A stretch of DNA of 64,000 bases from Salvator merianae (taxonomy: Eukaryota; Chordata; Lepidosauria; Squamata; Teiidae): positions 130,483,936 to 130,547,935 of the forward strand of contig QVOM02000034.1 in the NCBI GenBank assembly GCA_003586115.2, given 5' to 3'. Position numbers and translations under genes: made by a program. The notes below the pieces were generated by a model that worked only from the letters and a program-made list of their open reading frames with translations, did no database searches and was not told the origin of the DNA. Shown here piece after piece: positions 1 through 15,735 of this stretch. Within the stretch, counting starts at the first letter, position 1. Each line of letters starts with the position of its first letter.

Positions 1-3000
1 GCTAAGGGAAAGGGGACACAACAGAACCATTGGACCAAATGTCTGCTGTTTCTTTAGCATTCTCACCCATGGACATATTCTTTGTTCTAGTTCAGCAATA
101 GGCCATTGCATTCCCCACCACCAGCTAGAAGTTACCCATGTGCTTTAGACTTTACAGGGCCAGTGTGAGAATGGATATTGTGATACCTGATTTTACATTG
201 GTTATTCGTTGCTTTTTGTTCCCCTTATTTTTAAGGCAACACATCCATGACATAGGGATAGCATGTCAGCAGTGTGCTTTTCTTTTTTTAAGCCAGAGCC
301 AGTAAACTATATATATACATGCTGTTTAAGCTGGTTTTGTCCTTTGGGCATTGCTTCCATGTTTTGAAGTGTGGTGTTCTAACCAGGAGAGGGATGTTCC
401 TCCCCAAAATGTATTAGTCTTCCTTTATTAATAATGAATTACTTCAGGCTGCACTTTTTTAAAAAGTCATGTATGGAGTCCTGGACAAAACTTTAAGGCC
501 TTATATAAGGACAGCCTATTACACAGGCAAAACTTGATACTAAGCTCTTCACAATTAAGTAGATGCTGCTGTAATCAATATGACCCTCCTGAAATTGAGA
601 CAAAAAGTTGGTATGCCTTTCTCTCTGTTAGGACAGTTTCTGGCAAATAATAACCTGTACTGAGCCAAAATGAAATGTTTAAGGTCATTTCTGCACTTAC
701 CTCACTTGGAGCAGTCCAACTAGTCCGCTCCAGGTACTGGTTGCATTGTTCCACCAGCAGCAATCTGGAGGTGCCATAGCTGTTTGGATCCACAACTGAT
801 GCCCAGCCAAGGGACCACCCACCACTGCCAGCGATTGGCCCAGGCCTCATCATTCATATGCTGTGTTCAGAACACAAGTGCAGAACTGAAAAGGGCTGTC
901 TTCGAAGGCAGTATGCCCACCCCCATCCTGGGGTTCTGAAAATGATCTTTAGAGGAGGTGCGTAGGCTGCAAAGTCAAGGCAGCAGTAGTGACGCATGGA
1001 TGCCATGATGTTTCATCAAGCCCAGAATACCCCCATTCTCCTTGTTCCAGACCAGGTGCAGAAGCACCAGGACAGATGGCATTAGTATAGTCGTAGACCT
1101 TTTAAACGAGGTCTACAGCTCATCCAGAACAAGGACCATTTGGGATGGTTCTGGACTAGACTAGACTAGTCCCATGCAGAAGCAGTGTACTAGTAAGCAG
1201 CTTATTCCAGGATAACAGGCAAGTGTGGGAATGGACTCAGTCCTTCAGAATATGTTAAACTTTATTAAACTCTTCATGACAAAGCATTAGTAATTTATAC
1301 TTAACCTTGAATGTGTAAAGCACATCTTGTTCATATGGTGGTGAATTAGAGTCTGGAATGTCTATATTGTTCTTAATTGCCCAGAAATGGATAAACAGAA
1401 AGGACTAATCATCATAACTAGTTTTTAGGAGGAGGGCAAATTTTTTCATTGTCTTTTTTAAAATGGAAAATTCTACTGATTCGAATTATAAATAGAACAC
1501 TCTTAATGTGTAAAATTCCTTGAAACCCACCTGGCAACACAGCGATAAACTCTGCCTAGAAGTTAATATGATTAATATGATGGCAATCGCTCCTCTCAAA
1601 AAGGTATTGAGAGCAAATGTTTCTCCATCTGATGTCATCAGCTTGACTTGCTGCCATACACATGCAATTGTTCCAGAGGAGTAGCTGCTTTGACACTTTA
1701 ATGTAATTGTGGCATAAACTTAACACTAATGCCTTGTTGTGTTCACTATACAGTTTGAAAGCCCTGCCCCACCCTCGATTATTAATCCTAGGATTTGGGC
1801 ATGGGCAGCTGTGTATAACTTCTCTTGAACACTGAAGGAGGAGGCAAACTAGCTAGCTAGAGGGCTGAGGGCCTTTAACTACATGCAAGCTTTTATGTTT
1901 TTCATTTAGCCTTGTTAGTCACATGCTCCATAGCACCTTACTGATTTTGCTAAACTTTGAAGCTGGAAATTGATAAGATACGCAGAGGTAATCTAATGTT
2001 AACATTCATAGTTCACACAAATCTGGTTGTCTACCTAGATCTGCATCATCACATTCTTTGCTAAAGAGATTATGTTGTAAAGCAAAATCTAACGTATTTG
2101 TTCCATGCGAAAACAAAAAGGTTGACAGGTAACTTGGATTGATAGCGGGATTTAGCATTGGTCTGGATTGACTGGTCATCTTCTCTGAAGATGGATATTG
2201 TAGCTATATCCCAAGAGCTTAGGTTCTCAGAATAACTATGGAACACGGCACAACAACCCCAAAACTGCTACAAATGAGATGGTCATCTCCTGTTTGCCAA
2301 TTCTATAGATTGCTACATGGGTTTTGAAAAGGGTTTTCAAAGTTCTTCTGACATAATTGCTCACTTGTTCATTCTCATAAATAGCCAGTTAGTATTGCAT
2401 TGAGAAAGATATGTCTCACTAGATACTTCTAGTTTAGTGCTCCTATCTCACAGCAGTCTGCTTTTCTCAAAATTGTTTTTGTCTCAGAGTTAGCTGTTTG
2501 GTTTTATTTGTTCTGTTTCTAAATAGTGAAAGACAATTTGTCAGTACTGATTTTTTTTTTAAAGGCTAATAGCATTGTGGAAACTGAAAAAGTGTGATGA
2601 AATGAAAGAGGCATGGTAGATGTAGAAAACCATGACACAGTACAGTGAAAAAATATGTTCCATTGATTATAATAGAGTCTTAAGCATGTGCTTTCTCCCT
2701 TGCTGAAACCCAAAGGAAATTACTTAACTTTTGGCATGATTATGCCATGTTTTTGCAAGCTTCAGCCATTAATTAAAACATGCCACAAATTCTGCAGTGT
2801 TCATACATATATGAGTTTAGAAGTGGTCATATTTCCTTTGCCTTGCTTTTAACAAAACCTAATATGTAAATCAAACATGGACCTTTTCTTTAAGTTTCTC
2901 TTGTGCTCAGTCTGACCCAACAGCATATATATGGTATGTGCAAACGGATATTTGTTTTTTGTATATTTTGCATCTATAACTGAAAACATGTAAACAAGTT

Positions 3001-6000
3001 CACAAAAGTAAAATGTTCAGACTGTACAGATAGGTATAAGTGTGTGAGCACATGCATGCAACACTCACAAATGCTATCTATTTCATTCTTCAGTTTGATT
3101 CCAAAATGAATATAACACCATAATCTCAGAGTGGAGCTGGGGTGATAATGAAAAAAATTGCCTTTTCTTTTGGACTGAGAGACTAATTCTTCTAAGATTG
3201 CATTACTCTTGCTTCTGTAAAAGTCATGGTAGTAAATGACACAGAAAAGGTTACACAATTATAGTATCTTAAAAGAAAGATTGGAAATGTGGCTATATTC
3301 AGAGAAATGATGGTGGTGGGTTTTGCCTTGTAGCAAAGATAGTTACATACAATCACTTGCTTTATTAGGACTTACACAGGATTCCAGTCTGAACATCAGT
3401 AGGTTACATTTCCTTAATGTCAGGTTTACCGTTAACAAATGCTGGGGGATAAATTAAAATCTGATTCAGCTGAAATGAAATTAGAGTTTGATTGAAAGTC
3501 TGACACAGTGCTATTGAGAAGTCCATTTTAAATGGAATCAATGGCCCTCCCACTGTGCATATAGTCATCGTTTGAGAAAATATTACTTGTTTTTTAAAAC
3601 AAGCATAGTAGGCCAAATTATAGCAATATTTTAAACACCTGAGAAATCAGCTTCAGCAGTGCAGGCAGAGTTCGAATTAATAATTCATACCTGCTTTAAA
3701 TTAATCGTATGCCCAAATATTTATCTCTGGTGAAGTTCCCTTCACTTGATTATTTAATTTTTAAAATGGTAACTGTGGAAGGTAGAAAAGCCAGATTTAT
3801 TCACTTCAGTACGATTTACCTAATTCATATTGTAATCTGTAAAAATATATATATTAACACTGGAAGCTCCTCAGATGCAGTTTTCCTTTTTAACACTTAA
3901 TATTTGATGATGGTGGTGTATATGTTTACCCTATGAATACATCATTGAGCACCTGTCATCTTCTTTGCTCATGAAATTTCAAAGCAGGCTTTCAAGCACC
4001 AAGATGGGTTGTAACTGCTTCTTTGTAGCTGCTATTATTTGAGAGACAGAAGGTTGAAGAGCACTTGACTTAAGTATGTACCTATACACATAATGGCTTG
4101 TACATGTATCTACCAGGCTCTACTGAAAAGCATTGTGCTTGAGATAATGTGCATTGATACAGTTCTGCAAGTTTTTGATATCTGATTGCTCATTTTACAT
4201 GTGTGACTCATCAAATAAAGATGCTCCTCAGGTCTCAGACATATAATTTTACTCCAGTTAGATAGCAGAAATGGAACAGGAGATGCAAGGAAAGACTTGA
4301 TTCTTCTTGTACATGTCTAACTAATTTGTAGTCTACACCAGAGTTTCTTCTTGCTGTTATTTTAAAGAGGGTTGTTGCAGTGTATCATCAAGCAAGTCAA
4401 GCTTTTTGCACTTTCTAACAGGTGGAGGAGGGTAGAGTGGCTCTCCTGCCCATTCCGTACCAAAGTCTGAGGGTGAAGCTTCAAATGTTGAAGACAACCT
4501 AAGAATGCAAACAAACTCTGCTCACAAAACTATCTCAGTAACTGGTTAAATATTCCTCTTCTCAAATGGTCTTTAAAAGCCCCTTGATACATCTGCCTTC
4601 TGGCTAATAGCTGGTTCCATATGATTGTCATGATACTTTCTAGCTATTCTTGTGAAGCTTGGTGAACTCTGACTAATTTTAAATCTCCTGTGTAATCCTC
4701 AGATGCTGGTGAGAGGAAACATGTAGGTTGCTGGAACAGTCTTATGCAGCACTATAGCAAATGACCGTAGCAATGGCTGCAACATGTGCTGAAATAATGA
4801 GCTGAGTGCCTCGCTTTTAGGCATTGTCAAACTCTGTGAAGATCCATTTTTAAAATAACTAATAGTCTTTATTTCTGATCAGAAGTAATATGCCTTGTGC
4901 TTAACTTGTATGGAAATCCTAGTTAGGGAGCTCCTGCAGACCATGAGTTGGCACACAGGCCCAGAGGAGGGGTCAAGTGCCTGGGGGCTTCTCTTCCAGT
5001 GGGGGCTGTTGCCAGTGTTGGACCTCACTGATGGGAGTCGTTCCAGAGAAAAGGAATTGGTCTTACAAAATTCACTTGTTACAACAGACAAATTAGATAG
5101 ACTTTTGGGGAGAGAGTGACCACAACTGAACATCCACTTAGTTGGGATTGTGGTAGGTTTTGTTAGCCAATAACACATAATTTAGTGTTCCCCTTAACTT
5201 CCTTGTCACATAACTGCCATTATATTTTCCCCCATGGACAGAAACAGAACTGGATGGCAGTCAAAAGGTGGCTGGAATCTAGGTGAATAAGAATGTATCT
5301 GCCTTGTTTCTGGGACTGGATCCTAGCAGGGTAGACTAAGCAATGGTGGATAATATGTAACTGAATGTAACTGAATGATGGACAATGGCCATGCTGACCA
5401 TGGGTGATGGGGCTGCATTTTAGCAACATCAGGACAAAAATCTGTAGGGAAGGGGAAGAGAGGAGACTGTACCAGTGCCCTAATGACACAGTGTTCAGAA
5501 GCTGCAATGCAGGTAAGGACTCGTGGCACCTGGGTCTATCCTACCATTACTATTGCAACAATGACAAATTGATCCCTCCATTCACAAAGCAGCCATTTTC
5601 AGCTGATGATGGAAAGAAGAGGAAGGAAAATGGAGGAAAGACTGAGAAAAATAACCTCTCCAAAATTTCTCCATTCTTTCAGTAGTCAGTCCATGAAGTC
5701 TGGATTTAGAAGGATTGCGTTTTCTTACTTAGTTGCCTGGAGTCTAGCAAATGAAAAACAATGGTAATACCACATGAAAGCTGATGCGAAGCTGCCCAAA
5801 GATCAGTTGACTTATTTCACCATTTGCTAGTGGCAAAAGCAGAGCTCCATGGAAACAGTCAATGAACTTGCATTTGCTACCACTGCCACCCCTAAAGTCA
5901 TACAAATACTATTCACACTCGTGTGCTGTCTTCAGAAGCAGTGCCTCCTATTGTCCCTCTCTTTCAAACAGAAAGCAAATATATATCTATATATCTATGT

Positions 6001-6198
6001 ATAAGTACCATATTTTCTTTCAGCCTTACGAGGAACAAATAATGGGAGTCCCATTCTATAGTACTGGAAACTTTCTTGGACTGGCACACCTTTGATCTTT
6101 TGAAATGTGTTCACTGTCCCTCATCAGATTTGTAAGGATTCTTTCAGGCTAAAAGAGCAAGTGAAACTATGGCAAAACTGAAAGGAATGTGGGAGACT
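1..6198 (-). other. LHX4 3' UTR and downstream flank
   Basis: No coding gene is supported here. The LHX4 3' UTR must start at 6198 and run leftward, but its end cannot be fixed by eye. Minus-strand AATAAA hexamers (TTTATT on the plus strand) occur at 4868-4873, 3361-3366, 1261-1266 and 424-429 and are candidate poly(A) signals. In mammals the neighbour on this side is the convergent gene ACBD6; no ACBD6 coding exon was recognised, though 3' UTR sequence would be invisible to this reading. One transposon-like element lies at 683-1238. Confidence 0.5.
683..1238. mobile_element. MITE of the family also seen at 46934-48075
   Basis: Starts GGTCATTTCTGCACTTACCT and shares, in the same order, the blocks 'TTGGAGCAGT', 'TCCACTCCAG'-like, 'CACCAGCAGCAAT' and 'CTCCTTGTTCCAGA..AGGTGCAGAAG' with the split element at 46934-47166 plus 47686-48075. 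The right end (AAGTGTGGGAATGGACTC) is a degraded copy of the expected AAGTGCAGAAAGGCC terminus. No open frame of note. Non-autonomous DNA transposon; class assignment (PIF/Harbinger-like) is inferred only. Confidence 0.65.
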
Positions 6199-6593
6199 TT
6201 AAAAAGGAGGATGATCCATTTCATCAAGCCAAGAGGCAGGGCTTGTTGGAAAGTCTGGGTAACCAACGCTGCTTCCGGTAGAAATATCAGAAGTTGGGCC
6301 CCCAGCCATAGCTCTTAGTGTCTGGCTTACCCCCTGCCCTCCATGTGCTATGATTCCTAAATTACTGTCCATTGTATAATCCAAACCATTTATCAATGGA
6401 GTATGTGATGGGAGGGATGAGATGGAGGCTGGAGACTGTGGGATTCCATAGGGACTTCCATCCCTTAAGTCCTGGTAAGATTGTCCTGTCCCGTCCATCG
6501 AGAAAGTACCATTCATTAACTGTCCGCCAGCCACCTCACCAGCGTTGCTATAAATTCTGTTGTTGTGTCCGAGCTCTGAGAGGATTTGGTCAT
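6199..6593 (-). CDS. LHX4: LHX4 exon 6: C-terminal tail and stop
   Basis: The last coding exon (395 nt to TAA at 6201-6199) encodes [20 protein letters not shown], then [20 protein letters not shown], and ends in ...[11 protein letters not shown]. This C-terminal region is the best discriminator within the family: the [19 protein letters not shown] block and the MDHPPF terminus are as recalled for LHX4, whereas LHX3 ends differently. The acceptor is CATCTTTACAG-type (TTTACAG before ATGACC). With exons 2-5 the total is 365 residues, which plus a first exon of about 25 residues equals the usual 390-residue length. Transcription continues into the 3' UTR at lower coordinates. Confidence 0.97.
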
Positions 6594-8083
<1,490 letters not shown>

Positions 8084-8179
8084 CTAGTACACAAGAGAAA
8101 AAAATAGAGGCAACCTTTATGACAGTGCCATGTGGAGATCAGTCTGAGCAAGCTTCAATAGATGGGTTGCAGAGATTTG

Positions 8180-8611
8180 GGGTCTGTTTGCACTGACATG
8201 TTAGTGAGTGCCTGCACGCTCCCTGCACAGTGTGCCTGCACTATGCAGCAGCTTCAGCATCTGGGAGCATCTGCAGACACTTCCAAACACTACCAGCTGT
8301 GTAATGCTAAAATGCTGTTCCCAGCTTGACCAGGAGCAGCTGGACTGCTCTTGGACAGTAGCATTCACACCTGCTTCTGGATGCGAACACTGGGATGGCC
8401 ACAGCTTGGCTCTGTAATTGCATGCCATATCCCTGGTCACCATGGCTACAGCCAGATATTTCTGTGGCTGCTGTCATGGTGAGCAAGTGTGCATTTGCAC
8501 TGCGAGTGCTGGTGGTCCAGTACAGGGCCATTTTAGCACTCGCAGTGCGAACGGCTGCTGCACTGTTGGGTCTGTTCCAGCTTAGAATAAGCTGTAAAGT
8601 GCAAACAGGCC
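8180..8611. mobile_element. MITE, same family as 61166-61622
   Basis: 432-bp element with ends GGGTCTGTTTGCACTGAC and GTGCAAACAGGCC. The interior matches the copy at 61166-61622 in the same orientation, including 'CAGCTTGACC.GGAG.AGCTGGA', 'CATGGC(T/A)ACAGCCAGAT.TT', 'GTGGCTGCTGTCATGGTG' and 'CCAGTACAGGGC'. TTG flanks both sides and may be a 3-bp target duplication. No transposase. Confidence 0.75.
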
Positions 8612-8671
8612 TTGATCGGGGAAACTCAAGCCCTGCCACAACTGTAGGTTCCTTGTGTGTCCTGTGAGCTG

Positions 8672-8745
8672 CCTCAGCCTCAGTTACCCCATTTCTAAAA
8701 TGGAGATCACAGCATCTTTCCAACTTGTATGAATGGTTGTGGTAA
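8672..8745. repeat. MIR/CORE-SINE-like fragment
   Basis: The phrase 'CCTCAGTTACCCCATTTCTA' followed by AAATGGAGAT and, further on, a GGTTGTGG.. block resembles the core of ancient MIR-type SINEs. Short and old. Confidence 0.4.
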
Positions 8746-9493
8746 TGGCACTGTGGCAGCCAGAAGAAACTTGATTAACACGCCAATGAATTAAGTGGAA
8801 GCACAGAAACAGATGATCCGCAATGCAGTATCATAGCAAAATATGAGTTATTTCTACTTGTAAGAGGCACTCCATGAAAAACAAATCTTGCACACATTAA
8901 AAGCCTTTGGTCTAATTATTACTAAATATCTACTGTAGGGAAAGAATAAAACTTGCCAAGGAAACTTCATGGAGCCCAAAAGTCATAGAACTATCTTTCA
9001 TTTGTCCCTGAATATCCATCAGAGTAAATGTGTATCAAGCTGAGTCCATCTTGAACTGCCTCTGGGGAGGGGATTTCTCTGTGATCAGGTAGAAACAAAA
9101 TTATTAAAGGTACAAAATAATGTGGAAAGCCTGCATGATCAGCTGCACCGTCTGAGTTTCCAGCGGTTAAAGGCGCCTTACAATCCCATGCCTCCATATT
9201 TTTTGTGCATCAAAAGTCCACTGTTGCCTGAAGATGTGCACCCCATCAATTCCTGAAGTGAAAGTGCTGGGGAAGGGAGAAAAGACCTCCTAAGCTGGCT
9301 ACCATGCTGGATTTGTTGCTTCTGCTGTGCCAATCGCCCTTGCTGAAGCCGGGCAAGAAGATCTCCCAAGGTGGCTGCTGCTGTTGTTTTTTTGCAATGC
9401 AGCTTATTAATTTGGTTTTGTTATTTTATTTTTTTTATCATGTATTGTATATGTTATAGTATGTAATATTGAATATAATATAGCTTTGTTATT

Positions 9494-9682
9494 GTTTGGT
9501 ACTACTGAGTTGTAGCCAACTCCTACTTGACTGCATGGACACCTCCATGGGCACCTCTATGCAATTTTCTTGGCAAAGATACAGAAGTGGCTTGCCATTG
9601 GCTACTTCTGGGGAGAGAATGGAGATCAAACCGGCAACCATCTGTTTTCCAGGCAGTTTTCTCTACGACCAAGTTACAGCCA
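9494..9682 (-). mobile_element. tRNA-headed SINE (Sauria/Squam-type)
   Basis: On the minus strand it begins GGCTGTAACTTGGTCGTAG (degraded box A region), then GGTTGCCGGTTTGATCTCC (box B-like), then 'GCCATTGG..AAGCCACTTCTGTA', 'CCAAGAAAATTGCATAGAGG' and 'AGTCAAGTAGGAGTTGGCTA'. The same order of blocks recurs at 16362-16552, 26402-26572 and 60397-60592. The GGTTGCCRGTT box and the CAAGAAAA...AGTYG tail are as recalled for squamate tRNA-derived SINEs that use BovB machinery. Confidence 0.75.
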
Positions 9683-10054
9683 TTCCCACAATGTAGTTTA
9701 CTGTCAGTCTCTTGTACATTTTAAAATGTATTTTTTTCTTGTGTATTGAATTGTATGTTCTTGCTTTAATAATTATTGTATTTTTGTTTGGTTGTAAACC
9801 ACTTTGGGGATTTTTTTTAAAGGTGGTGTGTAAATACAAGTACAATACAAAAGAAGAATTTCTGCTGTCCAATGCTAGATACTCGTTAACCTGCCCTCAG
9901 CTATAGCCATCTATCCAAGACAGAGAGGTGAGATCTGCCACACGTCAGAAAATGGTCTCCTTCCACCAGGAATATTCAAGCTTCTCTCACAACCCATGAT
10001 CCCAGATCTGCATTCGTTTTTACTTTTTTTGAAGTATTTTTTGCCTCCTCTTTA

Positions 10055-10531
<477 letters not shown>

Positions 10532-13500
10532 TTAAAAGGTGTCAAGAAGTGGTGATTGGTTACAGCTCCCTGCGGACTGTACAGCCCTACAGTTCTCTTC
10601 TAAGTTAAATAGGTATAGTTACTATTTGGGCATTTCATAACTTCTATCTTAGATATTTGTGTATGCTGCTTGTACTCAGCATTTTGTTGAGTAGAAGGGA
10701 CAAAATGGCTTCACGAAACAAACAGACCCAAAGGAAAAGAGTGCACACAGCATTTAAGCAATGTTGCTCAGCTTGTGATTCTGATATGAAAATTCAAGTT
10801 GCTAGATCCCAAAGGATGTAGGTGTAAGGGACTATCCTTGGAAAATGCATTCTGCTCAGTGTATTTCTGCTTAGGAAAGTAAATGTGGTTATTCTGAATC
10901 CTGGAACCATCTGTACCATGGGTTGGCTTTAAATAACTGCTGAATAGGTCGAAGTCAGCTTGAACCTATTCAGCAATATCAGAGAGCCAGTCCACACATT
11001 ATTTTGATTGCTTTACCTGCAGAAGCACAATTGCCTGCCCCTTATTTTGTTCAAAGAAGAAAATAAGAACATAAATTATACTAAAGAGATGTAATGTTCT
11101 GTGCTTTATATTAATTATCACTGGAAATGTAAATTAATCACGTATTTCCTCTTGTTCAAAGCTACAAGCTCCACCTAAAACAATGGCATGTCAAAGCTTC
11201 ATATTCAAATCCTTCTCCACATATGTGGCTGCATCTGGAGGCACCGTTTGACCTGCGTCCTGGACTACCTTGCCTTTTTCTTTGCAAAACTTTATGGCAC
11301 TGAAGCCCTTGATAGCACTGAGTCAATAATAGAAATTAACCAATATTCCATCTATGATCTCCTAGCATTGCTTCCCCCCACTGATCCTTCCAAGCATAAA
11401 TAGGCATTGCATCACCCTAACCAAATTGATTAGGTCAAAATAGAGTCCTTAATTAATGAGAAGTCAGGGCTTGTCAACATGAAATCCATTAAAGACCAGT
11501 TCAGTTTTAATTTCAGTCAGGCATCGTTTGGCAGTCTCCGTGGATTCATTAGTGTTTGGTGATCTATAGCCTCTTTCTGTCTCACTTCCATCAACCCACC
11601 CCCAATTCTGGTTTTTTTCACCTCCAGTACATATCGGCACTTAGACCCCAGAATGAAAAATTGGAGATTTTCTGGGTTAAGGGCCAGATTGCTGTGCAAG
11701 TTGCAACTCTGTTGCCTCCAGTGAAATTAAGCCTGGAATTGCTTTTGGCTCTTGCATTATTTTAAAACTGGACGAACATGGCAAGGGTCTCTGCCTGAAG
11801 CCTAATATCAATTCACTAAGGATTTAAAGTTTCCTCAAGACACATTCATAGCAAATAAAAACCAAATTTTGGCCCAGGATCCAGAGCCAGTCCACATGTA
11901 CACCACCTGCTACTTCTTATTTGAATCCCCTGTACATAGCCCTAACGCCAAATCTTGTAAAAGGTGGGTCCTGGAGCTGTATGGATCTTGTGCAAACTTC
12001 AGACGTAATTCACAAGAGCTAAAAAGACTGACATAAGGGAGAGATCATAGCCAGACTTGTCCCCTAGGGATAAGTCAGATCCTTATTCAAGTCTTTAGAA
12101 AAGCACTGCCAGAGTCTCCAAGTTAATCCAGAAAATACAGTGGAAAGAACTTTCCTTATTTAAAGGTACTTGCTTCCTCAAGTGTAGGTGACTGACAGCT
12201 TGCTCAACAAGGATTGATAAGAATGATAGGATGCCACAGCTCCAGCCAGCAAACAGGGTGAAGCAACATTTCAAATTAAAATCTTGTTTGCTAACTGTTA
12301 CCTTGGTTTCTCCAATCAGCTGCCTCTTCAGGAAAGCTGTCAATCACCTGCAATTACCTGTGCTTGAGAAAGTAGGTAACTTTAAATAAGCAACGCCTTC
12401 TCCGCCTTGTGTTGGAGAGTATGGAACTGGCCAAGGATGACTTTTCTCATTTCCTTGCGTCTCTGAGGTTGCATATATTGTCACACACACAGTTTGATGC
12501 AAGCTCATATTTTCTACAGATCAAGTTCTTCACATACACACATCAGAAATAGTGCTTGTATAATTAAATCCCCCCCCCTTTTTTTTACTACAAATCCCTA
12601 GATCCTTAGCAGTGTCCACTGTGGCTAAGGTTCATGGAAACCACAGTTCATAAACAAAGCTTTGGCATAGTGGCTTATAGGAATAAAAGACATCTTTTAA
12701 AAGGCACATGTGGAAAGAAGCTACCCTTAACAGAATCCAAAGCATCAAGAATTTGTGAGGCCTGGCATGGGATTAGGCACCCAGGTGAATGAAAAGATGT
12801 AATGGATAAATTAAAAGGTATGGCTGAGTGTGTCGACATTGAAAGGTACACAAAATGATAGGAGGATGAATTCAAATAGTGTTCTATGAGAACTGGAACC
12901 TTGACCAAAAGAAAGGAATCATGGAAGAGCCCTGATTAGAAATGATATGTGGCAGCTGAAGTTCAGCTTATTCTTACTTCTCTTTCACTGCACAAAGACT
13001 GTTGGTTCCTCCCACCATGCTTCCCAGCATCAACCAAAACTTCTACCAAGTGTGTTGCAATGTCCTCGTTATTCCGTGTGATTTGCACAACATTCACTCA
13101 GTCAACCCAAGAATGTCTTCCAAAAATTGCATGTTGCAAAACTGCAGCATGCAGTTCTAAAGACCTTTGTGTCTTTGGAAGGTAAGTACAGGTAAACCTG
13201 CCAAATTCCAAAATTCCGGAAGGGTAAGTGGATCCTTTAAAAGAAAGTGAAAGCTAAATATTTTTCAACAGTTTAGCAACTTGCTTCTGTATTCAGCTGT
13301 GATTTAGGCCAAGGGAATTGCCAAGGAGCCATGTTCCTGTCTGCGAGCAATTTCCAGTCATTTGCCCACACATAGCTTTCCTAGCCTAACTTGCTCGCTG
13401 ACTCATCCATATATTAATCACTGATGATTTGGCAGAAAAAGAGAACCTCCTGCCTCCTACAAAATTTCTCCTGTGTGATTATTTTGGAGGAAGTTCTCAC

Positions 13501-13689
13501 TTGCCACTTGCAAATTGCTATCTGTGAACCTGAAGACTTCAGTTAAGAAGCCTGAACAGGAAAAAACAGATCAGATCAGCCTTCAACAAACTCTGGTGAG
13601 AGCTGCAGTATAAAGCATGGGAAAGCATTAGATGCTGTCTGCACCCCAGGCATAATATAACAAAGGCACCTCAGGGGCACCTCAGAGAG

Positions 13690-14070
13690 ACAGTGTGTGA
13701 ACATAACATAAGAGGAGCCTTGCTGGATCAGGCCACGGCCCATCTAGTCCAGCATTCTGTTTCACACAGTGGCCCACCAATTGCTTCTGGGCATTCTCAA
13801 GCAGAAGATAAAGGCAAAACCTTCACCTGCTCTTGACTCCCTGCAAATGGTTTTACAGACATCCTGCCTGTCTTTCCAACCTGGAGGCAGTACCTAGGCA
13901 TCCATTCTAGTAGCCATTGATACGCTTGACCTCCATGAATCTGTCCAATCCCTTCTTAAATCTATCCAGGCTGATGGCTGTCACCACCTCATCCGGTAAT
14001 AAATTCCACAGACCGATGACCGTCTGGGTGCAAAAATACTTCCCCTTGTCAGTCCTAACTCTCCTACCCA
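13690..14070 (-). repeat. Common squamate interspersed repeat (GGATCAGGCC type)
   Basis: Contains ACATAAGAGGAGCCTTGCTG, GATCAGGCCACGGCCCATCT, AGTCCAGCATTCTGTTTCAC and, further right, 'CCATTGATACGCTTGACCTC' and 'CCACCTCATCCGGTAATAAA'. This block order, read on the opposite strand as '..CAATGGCTACTAG..GATGCTGGACTAGATG..CAGCAGGGCTC', is recalled as a very common lizard repeat; its class is not assigned here. Fragments of the same unit are at 42640-42730 and 29420-29600. Confidence 0.65.
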
Positions 14071-14236
14071 TAAACTTCAGAGAGTGTGGCCCTCATGCTC
14101 CCCACCTTTCTCTAATCCACCCTTTATACCACAGAAAGTTCATGGGAGGGGGAGGGACAGACTGGTACGTGAACAATCCCATCTTGAAGTTGCCTCTGAA
14201 CCGCATCAGAGACTTTTTTGGTGTCTGATCACAGTT
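14070..14236 (-). mobile_element. Partial TIR element, same family as 59991-60203
   Basis: Reads in reverse of 59991-60203: terminal GTGTCTGATCACAG, then 'ACCGCATCAGAGAC', 'GGTACGTGAACAATC' and 'AAAGTTCATGGGAGGGGGAG' against the inverted counterparts in the other copy. Only one terminus is clear here; the left end merges with the adjacent repeat. Confidence 0.55.
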
Positions 14237-14270
14237 CCTGTGTGTGAGAGAGAGACAGTATATCAATTCA

Positions 14271-14513
<243 letters not shown>

Positions 14514-15597
14514 CTAGAGTTGCTTTTATCTTTGACAGCAGAAACACACAATTTCTCTTCTTTGATAATGAAAATAAGTCTAAAGTGAGTGAACAACACC
14601 TGCTGAAACCTCAGAAACCAGAGCAGTTTCTGACTATGTGTTCTAAAAGCTGAGATTTCATAGAGATTTGCCGGTTTCCATAATCAGCAAAACAAGTATA
14701 ACAGTAGATAGTTTTTCTTGAAGATGCTGAGCTTGGATTACCAGGGTGCCTTTTCATATTATTCAGCCAGTTACATCTGCAGCCAAACTTCTGTCTGTAC
14801 CCCCTAAACAGTATGGAACAAGTCATCACCTTGAGCAGCAGAAATCAGGGGAGCCTCGGTAGGCAACAAGACCCCCCGAATGAAGAGAAAAGCCATAGAG
14901 AAAGACAACATTTAAGAGATTATACCTTTATCTAAATTACTGAAAAGGAAGGATGTCCCTTCTTACTGTTATTGCTACACTAGATCAATCTTTTATTCCA
15001 TGTGCGGCTATGAGGGCTTTATATCAATATAAGTAACTCTTTATGGTTATTAGTTTCTATACGTGTTATGTATGTACTCTGGTCATAGGGGTTACTGATT
15101 TTTACTGTTATTTTAAAGTCACTGGTGGATTTTTTTTTTAACATAACTACTACCTAGTGTTGCTATAATTAATATTATTATTTGGTTGTTTTTCTCAGTG
15201 AGGGAATCAAACAAAAATCCCTTGACCAGATATTGCTATTGGGTTATTTTATATTGTGTCACCCCTAGCTATTTTCTTTAGTCTTATTCTTTTTTAAAAA
15301 AAGGAACTGGCCTAACTGATCTGGGGAAGGTTTGATCTTTATTGTCCATTTAGCTAAGGCTTGTGTACAGAAGACAATAGCCTTTCAGGTTCACTAGTCT
15401 AGCAATGGCCATTCACAAAGCACTGATGACAGACAATGAACTAGTAAAGAGTATTCAAAGTCTTACTGTAGGTGGAGACCATCTTGGGCCATCTACCTCT
15501 CCAGAAGTTCTGGTCTACAGGGATGGTAGCTCATGGAGAACACTAAGTTAGTTACTATGTAGAGTCCTTAGGATGTCTAGTGCTTAGCTCTCCAGGT

Positions 15598-15735
15598 ATT
15601 GCTGAACTATAGTTTCCATCGGTTTGAACAAAGATGGATGAGAGTTGCAATGCAGCAACATCTGGAAGGCCACATGTTGACCATCCTACATAGATAGATG
15701 AATGATCTGATTTGATATAAGGCAGCTCCCTTGAC
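15598..15735. repeat. Interspersed repeat fragment ('ACATCTGGAAGGCCACA' type)
   Basis: Carries 'GAACTATAGTTTCCATC', 'GCAGCAACATCTGGAAGGCC' and 'TTTGATATAAGGCAGCTCCC'. The first two blocks recur at 18525-18640 with the paired 'GACTACAGCTCCCATAATCT' and 'GGGAATTGTAGTTCAGCAAC', a recognisable lizard repeat with a partly palindromic core. Confidence 0.5.

Noticed and set aside
8307..8723. 138-codon minus-strand open frame
   Set aside because: It lies in the MITE at 8180-8611, and both strands are open there by base composition; the related MITE at 61166-61622 does not keep the frame.
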